A stretch of 58,089 nt of DNA, taken from positions 13,202-71,290 of the forward strand of contig JAPPGX010000018.1 in assembly GCA_028877265.1 (NCBI GenBank), in the 5' to 3' direction. The notes beneath the pieces were generated by a model. The model was not told the DNA's origin. It saw only the letters and a program-made list of their open reading frames with translations, and ran no database searches. Position numbers and translations under genes: made by a program. The stretch comes from Acidobacteriota bacterium (GTDB lineage Bacteria; Acidobacteriota; Vicinamibacteria; Marinacidobacterales; Marinacidobacteraceae). Numbering within the stretch: position 1 is the first letter of the stretch; every line of letters begins with the position of its first letter. Positions 48,333 to 56,608 of the stretch are shown here, one piece after another.

Positions 48333-49007
48333 TCAGAGTTCCCGGGCCTCACTCACCAGCCGGTCGGCGCGGCGAATGGGTTCCGGGAGCCGAAATCCTA
48401 TGGCGCAAGCGAGGACCAATCCCACCGCGGACTCGAGATCCACGCGGTGGCCGATGCTGACAAACACCGGCCGCACGCGGTCGCGCGTCCGGAGAACGGT
48501 CCCGATCCGCTCGCCGCGATGCTCGAGCGGACCCTGCGAGCCCCGCGAATCAGCAACTTGGCCGGGCTCGCCGACCAGGACGCTCTTCGCACACCCGACC
48601 GCCGGAATCCCGGTCAGGACGCCGAGATGGCATGCCAGGCCGAACCGGCGCGGGTGCGCGAGCCCGTGGCCGTCGCAGAGCAGCGCATCCGCCGGGGTCT
48701 CGAGCTCCGCGAGCGCGGCGAGGACGGCCGGCGCCTCGCGAAAGGAAAGGAGCCCAGGAACGTAGGGGAACGTCAGCGGACGGCGGACCACCCGCTCCTC
48801 CAGCACCCGGCGTTCCCGCACCGACCACGCCACCGCCGCCGCAACGCACTCCTTGCCTCCCGTGGGGAACGCGGCATCGAGTCCCGCCACCACCGCGGGT
48901 TGGAACCTGGCCGGGGTCTCGCGCTCGACCCGCCCGGCGAGTTCCCGCTGGATCGCGCCGGCCCGCCGCGGCGAAACGTCCCAGGGGTGGGAAATGGGGG
49001 TTCTCAT
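48333..49007 (-). CDS. nfi: Endonuclease V
   Basis: 224 aa. Cleaves near deaminated bases such as hypoxanthine in DNA. The catalytic acids and supporting residues are visible: D44 in VAGLDAAF, PYVPGLLSFREAP with E91, D112 in CDGHGLAHPRRFGLACHLG, and K141 in VGCAKSVLVG. Length is normal. ATG 49007 chosen; upstream in-frame codons are not conserved. Divergent from the next, exported gene with a 174-bp gap. Confidence 0.93.
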   Translation of the reverse strand: MRTPISHPWDVSPRRAGAIQRELAGRVERETPARFQPAVVAGLDAAFPTGGKECVAAAVAWSVRERRVLEERVVRRPLTFPYVPGLLSFREAPAVLAALAELETPADALLCDGHGLAHPRRFGLACHLGVLTGIPAVGCAKSVLVGEPGQVADSRGSQGPLEHRGERIGTVLRTRDRVRPVFVSIGHRVDLESAVGLVLACAIGFRLPEPIRRADRLVSEAREL

Positions 49008-49181
49008 AGGGCGCCGAACGGCGTGTCGGATGCCGCACTCAGGATGCCGAACAAAACACCGCAATACCCGGTACAGTGGGGCGCCACACGGTAAGCAGAC
49101 ACGTCAGCGGGAACGGCCGGTAACGATCCGGTGGGGTCGTCCCGCGTCTCCGTTCCGCTACCTGCATCAAGGAGGTTACCG

Positions 49182-49547
49182 ATGATTCGAACGATACTCG
49201 CGGGAACGTTGCTCACCGCCGGTCTGGGAACCCTGTCGCCATCCGAAGCGGCATCCGGGTCCATCGGCGTCGGCGCCGGCAAGCTCAGTCCCCGCGCCGC
49301 CTACGCCCAGGGCAAGGCGCTCACCTTCAGGGAACTCGTGTGCGATGGGTGCCCGCTCCAGAAAAACGAACTGGACAAGGACCGGGCGATGAGCCTCACC
49401 CGGAGCCTCGAAGCCGCCTACGAAGGCGAGACGGCCGGGACGGCGGATGACGAGGCGGTCCAGGCGCTGTGTGGAGCGGGGGTCGAGGACTGCAAGCTCC
49501 GGATGGAGACCGTCCACTACTTCCTCAGCCGCCGGTTCCGGCTGTAG
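49182..49547 (+). CDS. Small exported protein of unknown function
   Basis: 121 aa from ATG 49182 with GGAGG 6 nt upstream. A signal peptide (TILAGTLLTAGLGTLSPSEAA) precedes a helical, charged domain with CDGCPL, ALCGAGVEDC; the four cysteines could make two disulfides. No family recognised. It is 10 bp before an outer-membrane barrel gene, so the two probably form a unit. Confidence 0.7.
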   Translation: MIRTILAGTLLTAGLGTLSPSEAASGSIGVGAGKLSPRAAYAQGKALTFRELVCDGCPLQKNELDKDRAMSLTRSLEAAYEGETAGTADDEAVQALCGAGVEDCKLRMETVHYFLSRRFRL

Positions 49548-49557
49548 GCGCGTCCCG

Positions 49558-50436
49558 ATGAAACGGAACCGCCGCTTCCTCGCTACGGCCGCCTTCGCGG
49601 CGGCCCTCCTCGTCCTTTCCGCCGGGTCCGGCTTCGCCCAGGGATCCCCCTGGATCGCCGAACCGCGGACCGGCTCCATCTCGATCACCTACGGACACCA
49701 GGCCGCCACCGAGTTCTACCGGGCCGACGTCAAGGGCCCGACGCCGGGCGACGGGGCCAACCTCTCCCAGACCACCGGCTGGCTGGACGTCAACTACGCG
49801 ATCACCGACGCCATCGCCGTGGACCTGCGGTCCGGTCTCGGCCGCAGCCACATCCCCGGCCCGGTGGGCCCGACGCCGGAGGAGAGCTTCAGCGGCCTCG
49901 TGGACACGAACGTCTCCGTGACCTGGAGGGTGGTGGACGAACTCGTGACGCAGGGCGCCCCCAGCGTAGCGGTCCGGGCCGGAGTAATCGCCGCCGGCGG
50001 CTACGAGACGGGTTACATCAACTCGCTCGGCGACGGCGGCAACGGGTTCGAGGGATCGGTCCTGGTCGGCAAGTTCGGCGACCGCTTCGGAGCGTCCGGC
50101 GAAGTCGGCTACCGCTCCCGCTCGAACGACATCCCCTCGGACACCTTCATCAACCTGGCGGGCTTCTTCCCGGTGAATGACCGGATCACGATCGCGGCCG
50201 ACTACCGCATGGTGAACGGCAGCGATTCGGGGCTGGATATCGGCGGTCCGGGTTTCTCGCCCGACCGCTTCCCCGAGCTGCAAGAGGACGCCCAGTTGCT
50301 GGGCGGCCGCGTGCTGGCCAGCGTCAACGACACGATCAGCGTCAGCGGGTTCTTCGGCCGGATCATCGGCGGCCGGAACACCGCCGCGTCGCGCGTGATC
50401 GGACTCGGCGTCACCTACAGCTTCATGACGAACTAG
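49558..50436 (+). CDS. Outer-membrane beta-barrel protein
   Basis: 292 aa. Signal peptide ends at AGSGFAQ. The mature part is a succession of alternating polar/hydrophobic strands (SISITYGHQA, VSVTWRVVD, SVAVRAGVIAAGGYE, FGASGEVGYRSRS, ITIAADYRM, ISVSGFFGRIIGG), ending VIGLGVTYSFMTN with an aromatic near the C-terminus, as expected for an outer-membrane barrel of about 12 strands. Ligand unknown; may be a porin or transporter. Confidence 0.75.
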   Translation: MKRNRRFLATAAFAAALLVLSAGSGFAQGSPWIAEPRTGSISITYGHQAATEFYRADVKGPTPGDGANLSQTTGWLDVNYAITDAIAVDLRSGLGRSHIPGPVGPTPEESFSGLVDTNVSVTWRVVDELVTQGAPSVAVRAGVIAAGGYETGYINSLGDGGNGFEGSVLVGKFGDRFGASGEVGYRSRSNDIPSDTFINLAGFFPVNDRITIAADYRMVNGSDSGLDIGGPGFSPDRFPELQEDAQLLGGRVLASVNDTISVSGFFGRIIGGRNTAASRVIGLGVTYSFMTN

Positions 50437-50488
50437 CCGCCCGGCTCCGCACGGGCAGCCAGGTGCCCCCCTTCCGGACCGCTTGACG

Positions 50489-51358
50489 TCAGCTCGCGTC
50501 GTTCAGGTCCCAGTCGTACTCGTAGTCGAAGCCGCCCTCGAAGCTCCCTAGCTGCTCCGCGAGTGCGGGCTCCGCGTAGAGCAGCAGGTGCTCCACCACG
50601 CCCGCCTCGCTTCCTCCGAAGTCCTCCTGGAACCAGGTGTAGATGCTCGAGACGACGCCGAACGCCTCGTCCATGAGTTCGACCCCGCGTGGATGGTTGA
50701 TGTAGGCGCGCGCCGCCGCATCCATCATCTCCTCGAGGTTCGCCGCGGTGAACACCGTCGGCATCAGGTTGGGGCACCCGATGCTCGCGCAGTTCACCGC
50801 GTAGTGGATCCGGGGATCCCGCCAGAGCGCGCGCAGGATGTCGTGCTCCATGTTGTCGAGCGTCAGCCGCTGCCCGGCGACGGTGGCGCGCCGGTCGCCC
50901 CAGGGACCGGACAGGGGCACGATGCCTTCGTGGATCTTCTTGATCGAGTCCACCGGATACTCCTCGACCACCGTTTCCACGGTGAGCGCGTTGTAGAAGT
51001 TGATCCAGTAGGCCATCTGCTCGTCGCGCGAGTAGAGGCGCGGGTCCACTGCCTCGAGGTGCGCGATATATCCCTGGAGACGTCCCCGGTCGGCCGCGTT
51101 CGCCTGGAGCCCGCCGTAGTCGAACAGGTGAACGCCCGAGGGATCGTCGGTGCGCAGGTAGCCGTCCAGGACCGCCTGCCACTCGGCGTGATCGATCGTG
51201 TCGCCGTTCGTGTTGTCGTGATCCGACCACGAGACCGCCGGGTCCAGGCCGTTCGACGCGCAGTTGCTGGCGCCGAGCCAGCCACCGGCAGCAAGGACGG
51301 TGAGCACCGCCAGCACGGGGCTCCGACGCCCGACTCGGATCATTCCTTCGCTCTTCAT
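50489..51358 (-). CDS. DUF547 exported protein
   Basis: 289 aa from ATG 51358. N-terminal signal or anchor (SPVLAVLTVLAAGGWLGASN). The core YWINFYNALTVETVVEEYP, DSIKKI, then LDNMEHDILRALWRDPRIHY, AVNCASIGCPNL is the DUF547 signature; the His, Cys and Asn residues have been suggested to form a catalytic site in this family, but function is not established. Its ATG overlaps the glycosyltransferase stop (ATGA), so it belongs to the operon running from 53818. Confidence 0.88.
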   Translation of the reverse strand: MKSEGMIRVGRRSPVLAVLTVLAAGGWLGASNCASNGLDPAVSWSDHDNTNGDTIDHAEWQAVLDGYLRTDDPSGVHLFDYGGLQANAADRGRLQGYIAHLEAVDPRLYSRDEQMAYWINFYNALTVETVVEEYPVDSIKKIHEGIVPLSGPWGDRRATVAGQRLTLDNMEHDILRALWRDPRIHYAVNCASIGCPNLMPTVFTAANLEEMMDAAARAYINHPRGVELMDEAFGVVSSIYTWFQEDFGGSEAGVVEHLLLYAEPALAEQLGSFEGGFDYEYDWDLNDAS

Positions 51359-52116
51359 GAGCGATCTACCTCCTTTCTCCGGCCTGTCCGGAGGGTCTGG
51401 GTTTTCTGTTCTACCCATAGCCTAGCGATCTTTCGAAGGATGCCGGCGCTCGCGCCCGCGACCCCGCGGACCGTGCCCCCGACCTTGGACCGGCCGTAGC
51501 GCCGCCTCCGGGTGTCCACCGGCGTCTCGACGACCCGGAGACCATGCTGGATCGCCTTGATCTGCATCTCGACGGTCCACCCGTAGGCCCGGTCCTCCAT
51601 CGCGATCCGGCGCAGCGACGCGGCCCGGATGGCCCGGTAGGGACCGAGATCGCTGATCCGGGCCCCCCAGAGCAGGCGGATCAGGAGCGCGGCCACCCGG
51701 TTCCCCGCCACCTGCGGCGGGGAGAGCGCTCCGGGCTCGGCGGAGCCGTGCACCCTGGATCCGATCACGAGGTCCGCGCCCCCGGCGACCTCCGCCAGCA
51801 GACGCTCGGCCTGGGCGGCGACGAAGGACCCGTCCCCGTCGGTGAACAGCACCACGTCCACGGGGGCGAGCGCCGCCAGGGCGGTCAGGCAGGCGATCCC
51901 GTAACCGGGCCGGTCCTGGCGCACGACCCGGGCCCCGGCTTCCTGCGCCCGGAGCGCCGTCCCGTCGGCCGAGCCGTTGTCGCAGACCACGAAATCGTCG
52001 ATCACCCGTCCGCCCGCCGCGTCCCGGAGGGCGAGCAGGTCCCGGACCACCGGGCCGATGTTCCGCTCCTCGTCCCGGGCGGGGACGACGGCGCCGACCT
52101 TCAGCCCGCGGTACAT
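51355..52116 (-). CDS. Family 2 glycosyltransferase, dolichol-P-mannose-synthase-like
   Basis: 253 aa. VGAVVPARDEERNIGPVV, VVCDNGSADGT, VVLFTDGDGSF with the metal-binding DxD and VIGSRVHGSAEPG follow the GT2 pattern; YGWTVEMQIKAIQHGLRV and RRRRYGRSKVGGT resemble polyprenyl-phosphate sugar synthases. No C-terminal membrane helices. ATG 52116 lies inside the preceding mannosyltransferase gene (16-bp overlap). It likely makes the polyprenyl-linked sugar donor that the membrane-bound transferase next door uses (inference). Confidence 0.88.
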   Translation of the reverse strand: MYRGLKVGAVVPARDEERNIGPVVRDLLALRDAAGGRVIDDFVVCDNGSADGTALRAQEAGARVVRQDRPGYGIACLTALAALAPVDVVLFTDGDGSFVAAQAERLLAEVAGGADLVIGSRVHGSAEPGALSPPQVAGNRVAALLIRLLWGARISDLGPYRAIRAASLRRIAMEDRAYGWTVEMQIKAIQHGLRVVETPVDTRRRRYGRSKVGGTVRGVAGASAGILRKIARLWVEQKTQTLRTGRRKEVDRS

Positions 52117-53423
52117 GCCGTTCCCTCCCGGGGGCCCGCCTTCCGGCGCCACGCGACGCCGGCCGCCAGCGTGAGCGCGACCATCCCGTATTCCGCTACC
52201 GGCACCCACGGCGGGTGCCCGAAGGGATGGAGGTTCATGTCCTGGAGGTTCAGTCCGGTGGCATAGGAGAGCAGCACCGCCACCGAAGCCGTCCACGCCC
52301 AGAGGCTCGGACGGATCGCCGCAAAGGGCAACACCCAGAGCAGGTACCAGGGATTCACCACCGGCGCCAGCACGAGGAGCAGGCCGTAGAGCCGGTCGCC
52401 CGGGGGCACCTCCCGGCCGGAATCCCGTTCGCGGAGGTAGAGCCACGCCGCAGCCGCGAGAAAGAGCCCCCCGCAGACCACCCGGGCGGCCGCGTTGGGC
52501 AGCAGCGGGGTCAGCAGCGCGAAGACCGAGGCGTTGAACTCCCAGTCGCGCGCGAACACGAAAAGCGTCGGGAGGTCGCTGCCCCCCTGCCAGGCGAACG
52601 GCAGGTAGAGGAACGCCACCACTCCGCCGAAGACCGCCCCGTGGGTCCAGCGGACCCGACGCAGCACGAACGGGACCACGACCAGCGCGAGGATTTTCGC
52701 CGCCGCGCCGAAAGCGAGGAGCGCGGCCGCGGCGTGCAGCCGCTCCCGCTTGGCGAGCAGGACCGCGGCCAGCACGAAGAAGACCGCGAAGCCGTCGGGG
52801 TGGGCGGTGAAGGCCACCTCCTTCACCACCAGGGGACACCACGCGTAGAGCAGGACGGCGCGGGCCGGCGCCAACCGCAGCAGGACGCCGATCGTGAGCA
52901 GGTCGAAGAGGATGAAGACGGCCTGCAGCGCCGCCACGCTGCCGGGCGCGACGCCGTAGCCGAGGAGGAATGCAAGCTGCGTCCCCGGGCCGTAGATGGT
53001 CGGCAGCTCCGGGAAGTTGATCCGGTCGAGGATTCCCTGGAAGAGCGCCGGGACCGCGGGGTCGGCAAAGAAGGCCTCCGGCGCCAGCCCGTACGGGGTG
53101 CCGTCCTGCGCGAAGCGGTAGCCGTCCCAGAGGTAGCGGAAGTAGTCGTCCTCGAAGAACGGCCCGCCGAACAGGCCGATCGCCCGGAAGACCACGGCCC
53201 AGAGCAGGAGCCGCCCCACCGAGACCCGGCCCGGCTCCTTCGCCGACCGGGCGTAGACCGCAAACGTCAGGGCCGCGATCGCCGCCGAGATCAGCAGGAA
53301 CGAAGCGACTCCCGGATCGCCGGGGCCCCGGGCAAGCGACGCAAGGCCGAGGTAGAGCGCGGCGCACAGGAGCCCTGCGGCGTCCACCCAGGTCGGCCGG
53401 AACGGCGTGCGGTCCGCCGTCAC
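52101..53423 (-). CDS. GT87/DUF2029-like polyprenol-phosphate-mannose-dependent transferase
   Basis: 440 aa, about 11 helices. GT-C fold with the acidic first loop FFEDDYFRYLWDGYRFAQDG and TIYGPGTQLAFLLGY, plus NPWYLLWVLPF in a later loop. Transfers a mannose-type sugar from a lipid donor on the outer face of the membrane. GTG 53423 is chosen because it overlaps the stop of the upstream ATL gene by GTGA and avoids a long non-membrane extension. The ATL gene is otherwise unrelated in function. Confidence 0.85.
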   Translation of the reverse strand: MTADRTPFRPTWVDAAGLLCAALYLGLASLARGPGDPGVASFLLISAAIAALTFAVYARSAKEPGRVSVGRLLLWAVVFRAIGLFGGPFFEDDYFRYLWDGYRFAQDGTPYGLAPEAFFADPAVPALFQGILDRINFPELPTIYGPGTQLAFLLGYGVAPGSVAALQAVFILFDLLTIGVLLRLAPARAVLLYAWCPLVVKEVAFTAHPDGFAVFFVLAAVLLAKRERLHAAAALLAFGAAAKILALVVVPFVLRRVRWTHGAVFGGVVAFLYLPFAWQGGSDLPTLFVFARDWEFNASVFALLTPLLPNAAARVVCGGLFLAAAAWLYLRERDSGREVPPGDRLYGLLLVLAPVVNPWYLLWVLPFAAIRPSLWAWTASVAVLLSYATGLNLQDMNLHPFGHPPWVPVAEYGMVALTLAAGVAWRRKAGPREGTACTAG

Positions 53424-53818
53424 GGAGAGGCTTCCCCGTCGGGGAAGAAGAACGCGTCCGAGTCCGGGGGATCGAAGAGGCAGCGGTCGAGACGCACGCG
53501 GCCCCGTTCGTCGAAGGGGACGCCTTCCCGGGCGAGCAGACCCCGCTGCCGGCCCGGCTCGCAGTTCCCGCTCAGTTCGGCGGAGAGCGCGCCCTCCGCG
53601 TTCACCACCCGGTGCCAAGGCACCCCCTCGGGAGAGTTCCGAAGCGCCCAGCCGGCCGCCCGCGCCGAGAGCGGATACCCGGCGGCGGTGACCGCGCGCG
53701 CCACCCGGCCGTAGGTGGTCACCCGCCCGTGCGGGACCCGCCGGACGACCGCGTGGACGCGCCGGAACTTGCCCTCGCTCCCCGGGATGGGAAACGGCGC
53801 CGGTGGCGGAAGCGGCAT
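53420..53818 (-). CDS. Alkyltransferase-like (ATL) DNA-repair protein
   Basis: 132 aa. RVTTYGRVARAVTAAGYPLS, ALRNSPEGVPWHRVVNAEG follow the MGMT C-terminal domain, but the catalytic Cys of PCHR is Trp (W68), as in ATL proteins. Such proteins bind O6-alkylguanine and flag it for nucleotide-excision repair instead of removing the alkyl group. ATG 53818 chosen as start; a longer start at 53917 would add a Pro/Arg-rich tail. Confidence 0.9.
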   Translation of the reverse strand: MPLPPPAPFPIPGSEGKFRRVHAVVRRVPHGRVTTYGRVARAVTAAGYPLSARAAGWALRNSPEGVPWHRVVNAEGALSAELSGNCEPGRQRGLLAREGVPFDERGRVRLDRCLFDPPDSDAFFFPDGEASP

Positions 53819-53970
53819 CACCGGCGCCCGTCCGGGAACCCCGGCGGTAAAGCGCCGCGGCGGAGGCAAATGTGGTACAAGCGGTGTTCGTCCCTTCCGC
53901 CGGCCGAGGGCAGCCATCCGATCCTATCCTGCGGAGGACGCGGCGCCGCACGCCAACCGGAGGCCCCACC

Positions 53971-55911
53971 ATGACCTCGCCGAAGAAGACGTACCGCCCG
54001 TTCGGAGACGGCGTCAGCCGCCGCGATTTCCTGTCCGGAGTTCCGGTCGCCCTCACCGGGGCGACCCTCGCCTGCCGCGAGGTCCCGGAGTTCCAGGCGG
54101 AGATCGACCGCGCCGGCGAGGCCGACTACCCGCCCCTGCGCACCGGGATGCGCGGCTCCCACGACGGTTCGTTCGAGGTCGCCCACCAGTTCGCCCACGA
54201 GGGCCGCGAGTGGACCGCGACCGACACCGGAGAGACGTACGACCTCGTGGTGGTGGGCGCCGGGATCTCGGGGCTCGCCGCCGCGCACTACTTCGCGAAG
54301 CAGGCCGGCCCGGACGCCCGCATCCTGCTCCTCGACAACCACGACGACTTCGGCGGCCACGCCAAACGCAACGAGTTCCGGCTCGACGGCCGCACCTACC
54401 TGATGAACGGCGGCACCCTGAACGTGGAAGCGCCCTCGCAGTACGGCGAGATCGCGGAGGGCCTGCTCAAGGAGATCGGTATCGACCGGAAGCGCTACTA
54501 CGAGTCCGTCGCCGCGGTCTCGGACACCTACGGCAACCTGGGCCTCCAGCGGGCCATGTTCTTCGACCGCGAGACCTGGGGGACGGACCAGTTGGTCGCC
54601 GGCGCCGGACGGCGGCCGCTCGCGGAGTTCCTCGCCGACTCGCCGATGCCGGAAGCGGTGCGGAACGACCTGATCCGGCTCCATTCCGACGGGCAGCCGG
54701 ACTATCTCCCGGATCTCTCCCCCGCGGAAAAGAAGACGTTCCTGGCCACCATCAGCTACCAGGAGTTCCTGATCGAGCACGCGAAGTGCGACCCCGGCGT
54801 GGCCTGGTTCTTCGACCACCAACCCAAGGGCCTCTTCTGCACCGGGATCGACGCCTACCCGGCGCGCTACGCGTGGGAAGAGGGGTTGCCGGGCTTTTCG
54901 GGGATGGAGATTCCGGAGACGCCGCCGGAGGCGCTCGCTGACGAGCCGGGCGGCCAGCACGGCCGGGAGAACCAGGCTCGCGCGAACGAGGGCGATCCGG
55001 ACCTCTACTTCCCGGACGGGAACGCCACGATCACCCGGCTGCTGGTGCGGGGGCTCATCCCGAGCGCCATCCCGGGATCCACCATGGAAGACGTGGTGAT
55101 GGCGCCGCTCGACTACGGGATGCTCGACCGGCCGGAGAACCGGACGCGGATCCGGCTGTCCTCGACCGTCATCCGGGTTGAGCCCGGTGAGAACGGCCCG
55201 GCCCGCGTCACCTACGTGCGGGACGACCGGGGGCGCACCGTGGCCGCCGGGAGGGTCGTCCTGGCGTGCTGGCACAACATCATTCCCTACCTGATTCCCG
55301 AACTGCCAAAAGCCCAGCGGGACGCCCTCTCCTGGCCGGTGAAGTCGCCGCTCCAGTACACGAGCGTGCTGCTCCACAACTGGCGCGCGTTCACCGAAGC
55401 CGGGGTCTCTTCCATCGCGGCCCCCGGCGGCTACCACACCTCCATCGGGCTCGCCCCGCAGCTCGCGCTCGGCGACTACCGCACTTCGACCTCGCCGGAT
55501 GAGCCGCTGGTGGTGCGGATGAACCGATATCCGTGCGAGCCCGGGCTCTCCCGGCGCGAGCAGCACCGGATCGGCCGGATGGAACTCCTCCACACCACCT
55601 TCGAGACGGTGGAGGCCAACATCCGCGACCAGCTCAACCGGATGCTCGGCCGGAGCGGCTTCGACGACCAGCGGGACATCGCGGCGATCACCGTGAACCG
55701 CTGGCCGCACGGCTACACCTATTCCTACAACCCGATGTTCGACCCGCCGGAGTGGTCCTTCGGGACCCCGGACGACCGCCCGCACATTCCCGCCCGGCAG
55801 CCCTTCGGGCGGATCGCCATCGCCGGGACGGACTCGGCGGGGAGTCCGCACACCGACGCCGCCATCCGGGAGGCCCACCGGGCGGTTGCCGAGATCCTGG
55901 CGGCGGACTAG
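53971..55911 (+). CDS. Tat-exported FAD-dependent amine oxidoreductase, spermidine-dehydrogenase-like
   Basis: 646 aa from ATG 53971 with GGAGG 7 nt upstream. Twin-arginine motif SRRDFL then a hydrophobic segment. PPLRTGMRGSHDGSFEVAH and the FAD motif VVVGAGISGLAAAH (about 96-107) with LLLDNHDDFGGHAKRNEF are as in Pseudomonas spermidine dehydrogenase. The C-terminal second FAD patch is FGRIAIAGTDSAGSPHTDAA. It oxidises a polyamine or similar amine in the periplasm, probably passing electrons to a quinone or cytochrome. The specific substrate is inferred by family only. Confidence 0.85.
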   Translation: MTSPKKTYRPFGDGVSRRDFLSGVPVALTGATLACREVPEFQAEIDRAGEADYPPLRTGMRGSHDGSFEVAHQFAHEGREWTATDTGETYDLVVVGAGISGLAAAHYFAKQAGPDARILLLDNHDDFGGHAKRNEFRLDGRTYLMNGGTLNVEAPSQYGEIAEGLLKEIGIDRKRYYESVAAVSDTYGNLGLQRAMFFDRETWGTDQLVAGAGRRPLAEFLADSPMPEAVRNDLIRLHSDGQPDYLPDLSPAEKKTFLATISYQEFLIEHAKCDPGVAWFFDHQPKGLFCTGIDAYPARYAWEEGLPGFSGMEIPETPPEALADEPGGQHGRENQARANEGDPDLYFPDGNATITRLLVRGLIPSAIPGSTMEDVVMAPLDYGMLDRPENRTRIRLSSTVIRVEPGENGPARVTYVRDDRGRTVAAGRVVLACWHNIIPYLIPELPKAQRDALSWPVKSPLQYTSVLLHNWRAFTEAGVSSIAAPGGYHTSIGLAPQLALGDYRTSTSPDEPLVVRMNRYPCEPGLSRREQHRIGRMELLHTTFETVEANIRDQLNRMLGRSGFDDQRDIAAITVNRWPHGYTYSYNPMFDPPEWSFGTPDDRPHIPARQPFGRIAIAGTDSAGSPHTDAAIREAHRAVAEILAAD

Positions 55912-55929
55912 GGAGCACGGCCCGCCGGT

Positions 55930-56604
55930 TTGACGTTCGAGACGCGGGTGAGGACCGCGATCCTCGAGACCTTCGCGGCGACGGGGGACGCACCGTCGCC
56001 TGCCGCCGTCGCCGGACGGCTCGGCTCCTTCCTGGAGCCGGTTCTCGCGGCCTGGAACCGTCTCCGCGAGGGCCGGGCGATCGTCACCGGCGAGGACGGA
56101 ATCGCGATCCGGATGGCCAATCCCTTCTCGGGGATTCCGACGGAGCACACTTTCGAGTCGGCCGGAGTCCGGTACTACGCGAACTGCGCCTGGGACGCCC
56201 TGGGGATCCCGGCGGCGCTCGGGCGCGGCGGGACGGTCCGGTCGCGCTGCGCGCACTCAGGAGAATCCCTGCTGCTCGAAGTCGCCGACGAAGGACCGGA
56301 GCGCTGCGACTGGCTCTTCCACTCGCTGGTGCCCGCGGCGCACTGGTGGGACGACATCGTCTTCACCTGAGCCAACATGCTGTTCTTCCGGTCGGAAGAC
56401 GATCTTCGCGCCTGGTGCGCAGAACGGGGCGCCGAGCCGGGGCCGATGGTGCCGGTGCCGCAACTGTGGCGCCTCTCGCGGGTCTGGTACGGCTCCCGGC
56501 TTGACCCCGAAGCGCCGCGGCCTACTCCCGGCGAGGCTCGCGCTATCTTCGCCGGCGTGGGGCTGACCGGCTCCTTCTGGGACCCGGTTTCCCGTCAGGA
56601 GTAA
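55930..56604 (+). CDS. merB: MerB-like alkylmercury lyase with in-frame TGA, candidate selenoprotein
   Basis: Read straight through the TGA at 56368-56370, this is one ORF of 224 residues, the usual MerB size. Before it: YYANCAWDAL with Cys86 and Asp89 (C96 and D99 of plasmid MerB) and SRCAHSGE. At codon 147 the text is DDIVFT-TGA-ANMLFFRSED, where family members have Cys: four residues separate it from FF, as C159 is in SFCCHVHFF. After the TGA the frame continues as good MerB sequence (QLWRLSRVWYG) to TAA. TGA is the normal stop elsewhere here, so Sec insertion is favoured; a nonsense mutation is the alternative. TTG 55930 start is tentative. The next gene starts 4 bp downstream. Confidence 0.7.
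56382..56400 (+). promoter_or_regulatory. Candidate bacterial SECIS hairpin in the MerB-like gene
   Basis: G, bulged T, then TCTTCC-GGTC-GGAAGA and C: a perfect 6-bp stem plus one outer G-C pair with a bulged T between. The apical loop GGTC starts 20 nt after the TGA. The E. coli fdhF SECIS also has an apical GGUC about 19 nt after UGA and a bulged U, so position and loop agree. Below this the stem is weak (wobble pairs only). Confidence 0.55.
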
Positions 56605-56608
56605 GACC

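Noticed and set aside
56368..56370. Reading TGA as tryptophan (genetic code 4 or 25)
   Set aside because: Many genes in the window end at TGA in the right place (for example nuoB, nuoC, nuoD and the GH109 gene), so TGA is a normal stop here; also the family residue at the site is Cys, not Trp.
56377..56604. Separate 75-aa gene downstream of a truncated MerB
   Set aside because: It is in the same frame as the upstream part, continues the MerB similarity without a gap and has no ribosome-binding site before ATG 56377.
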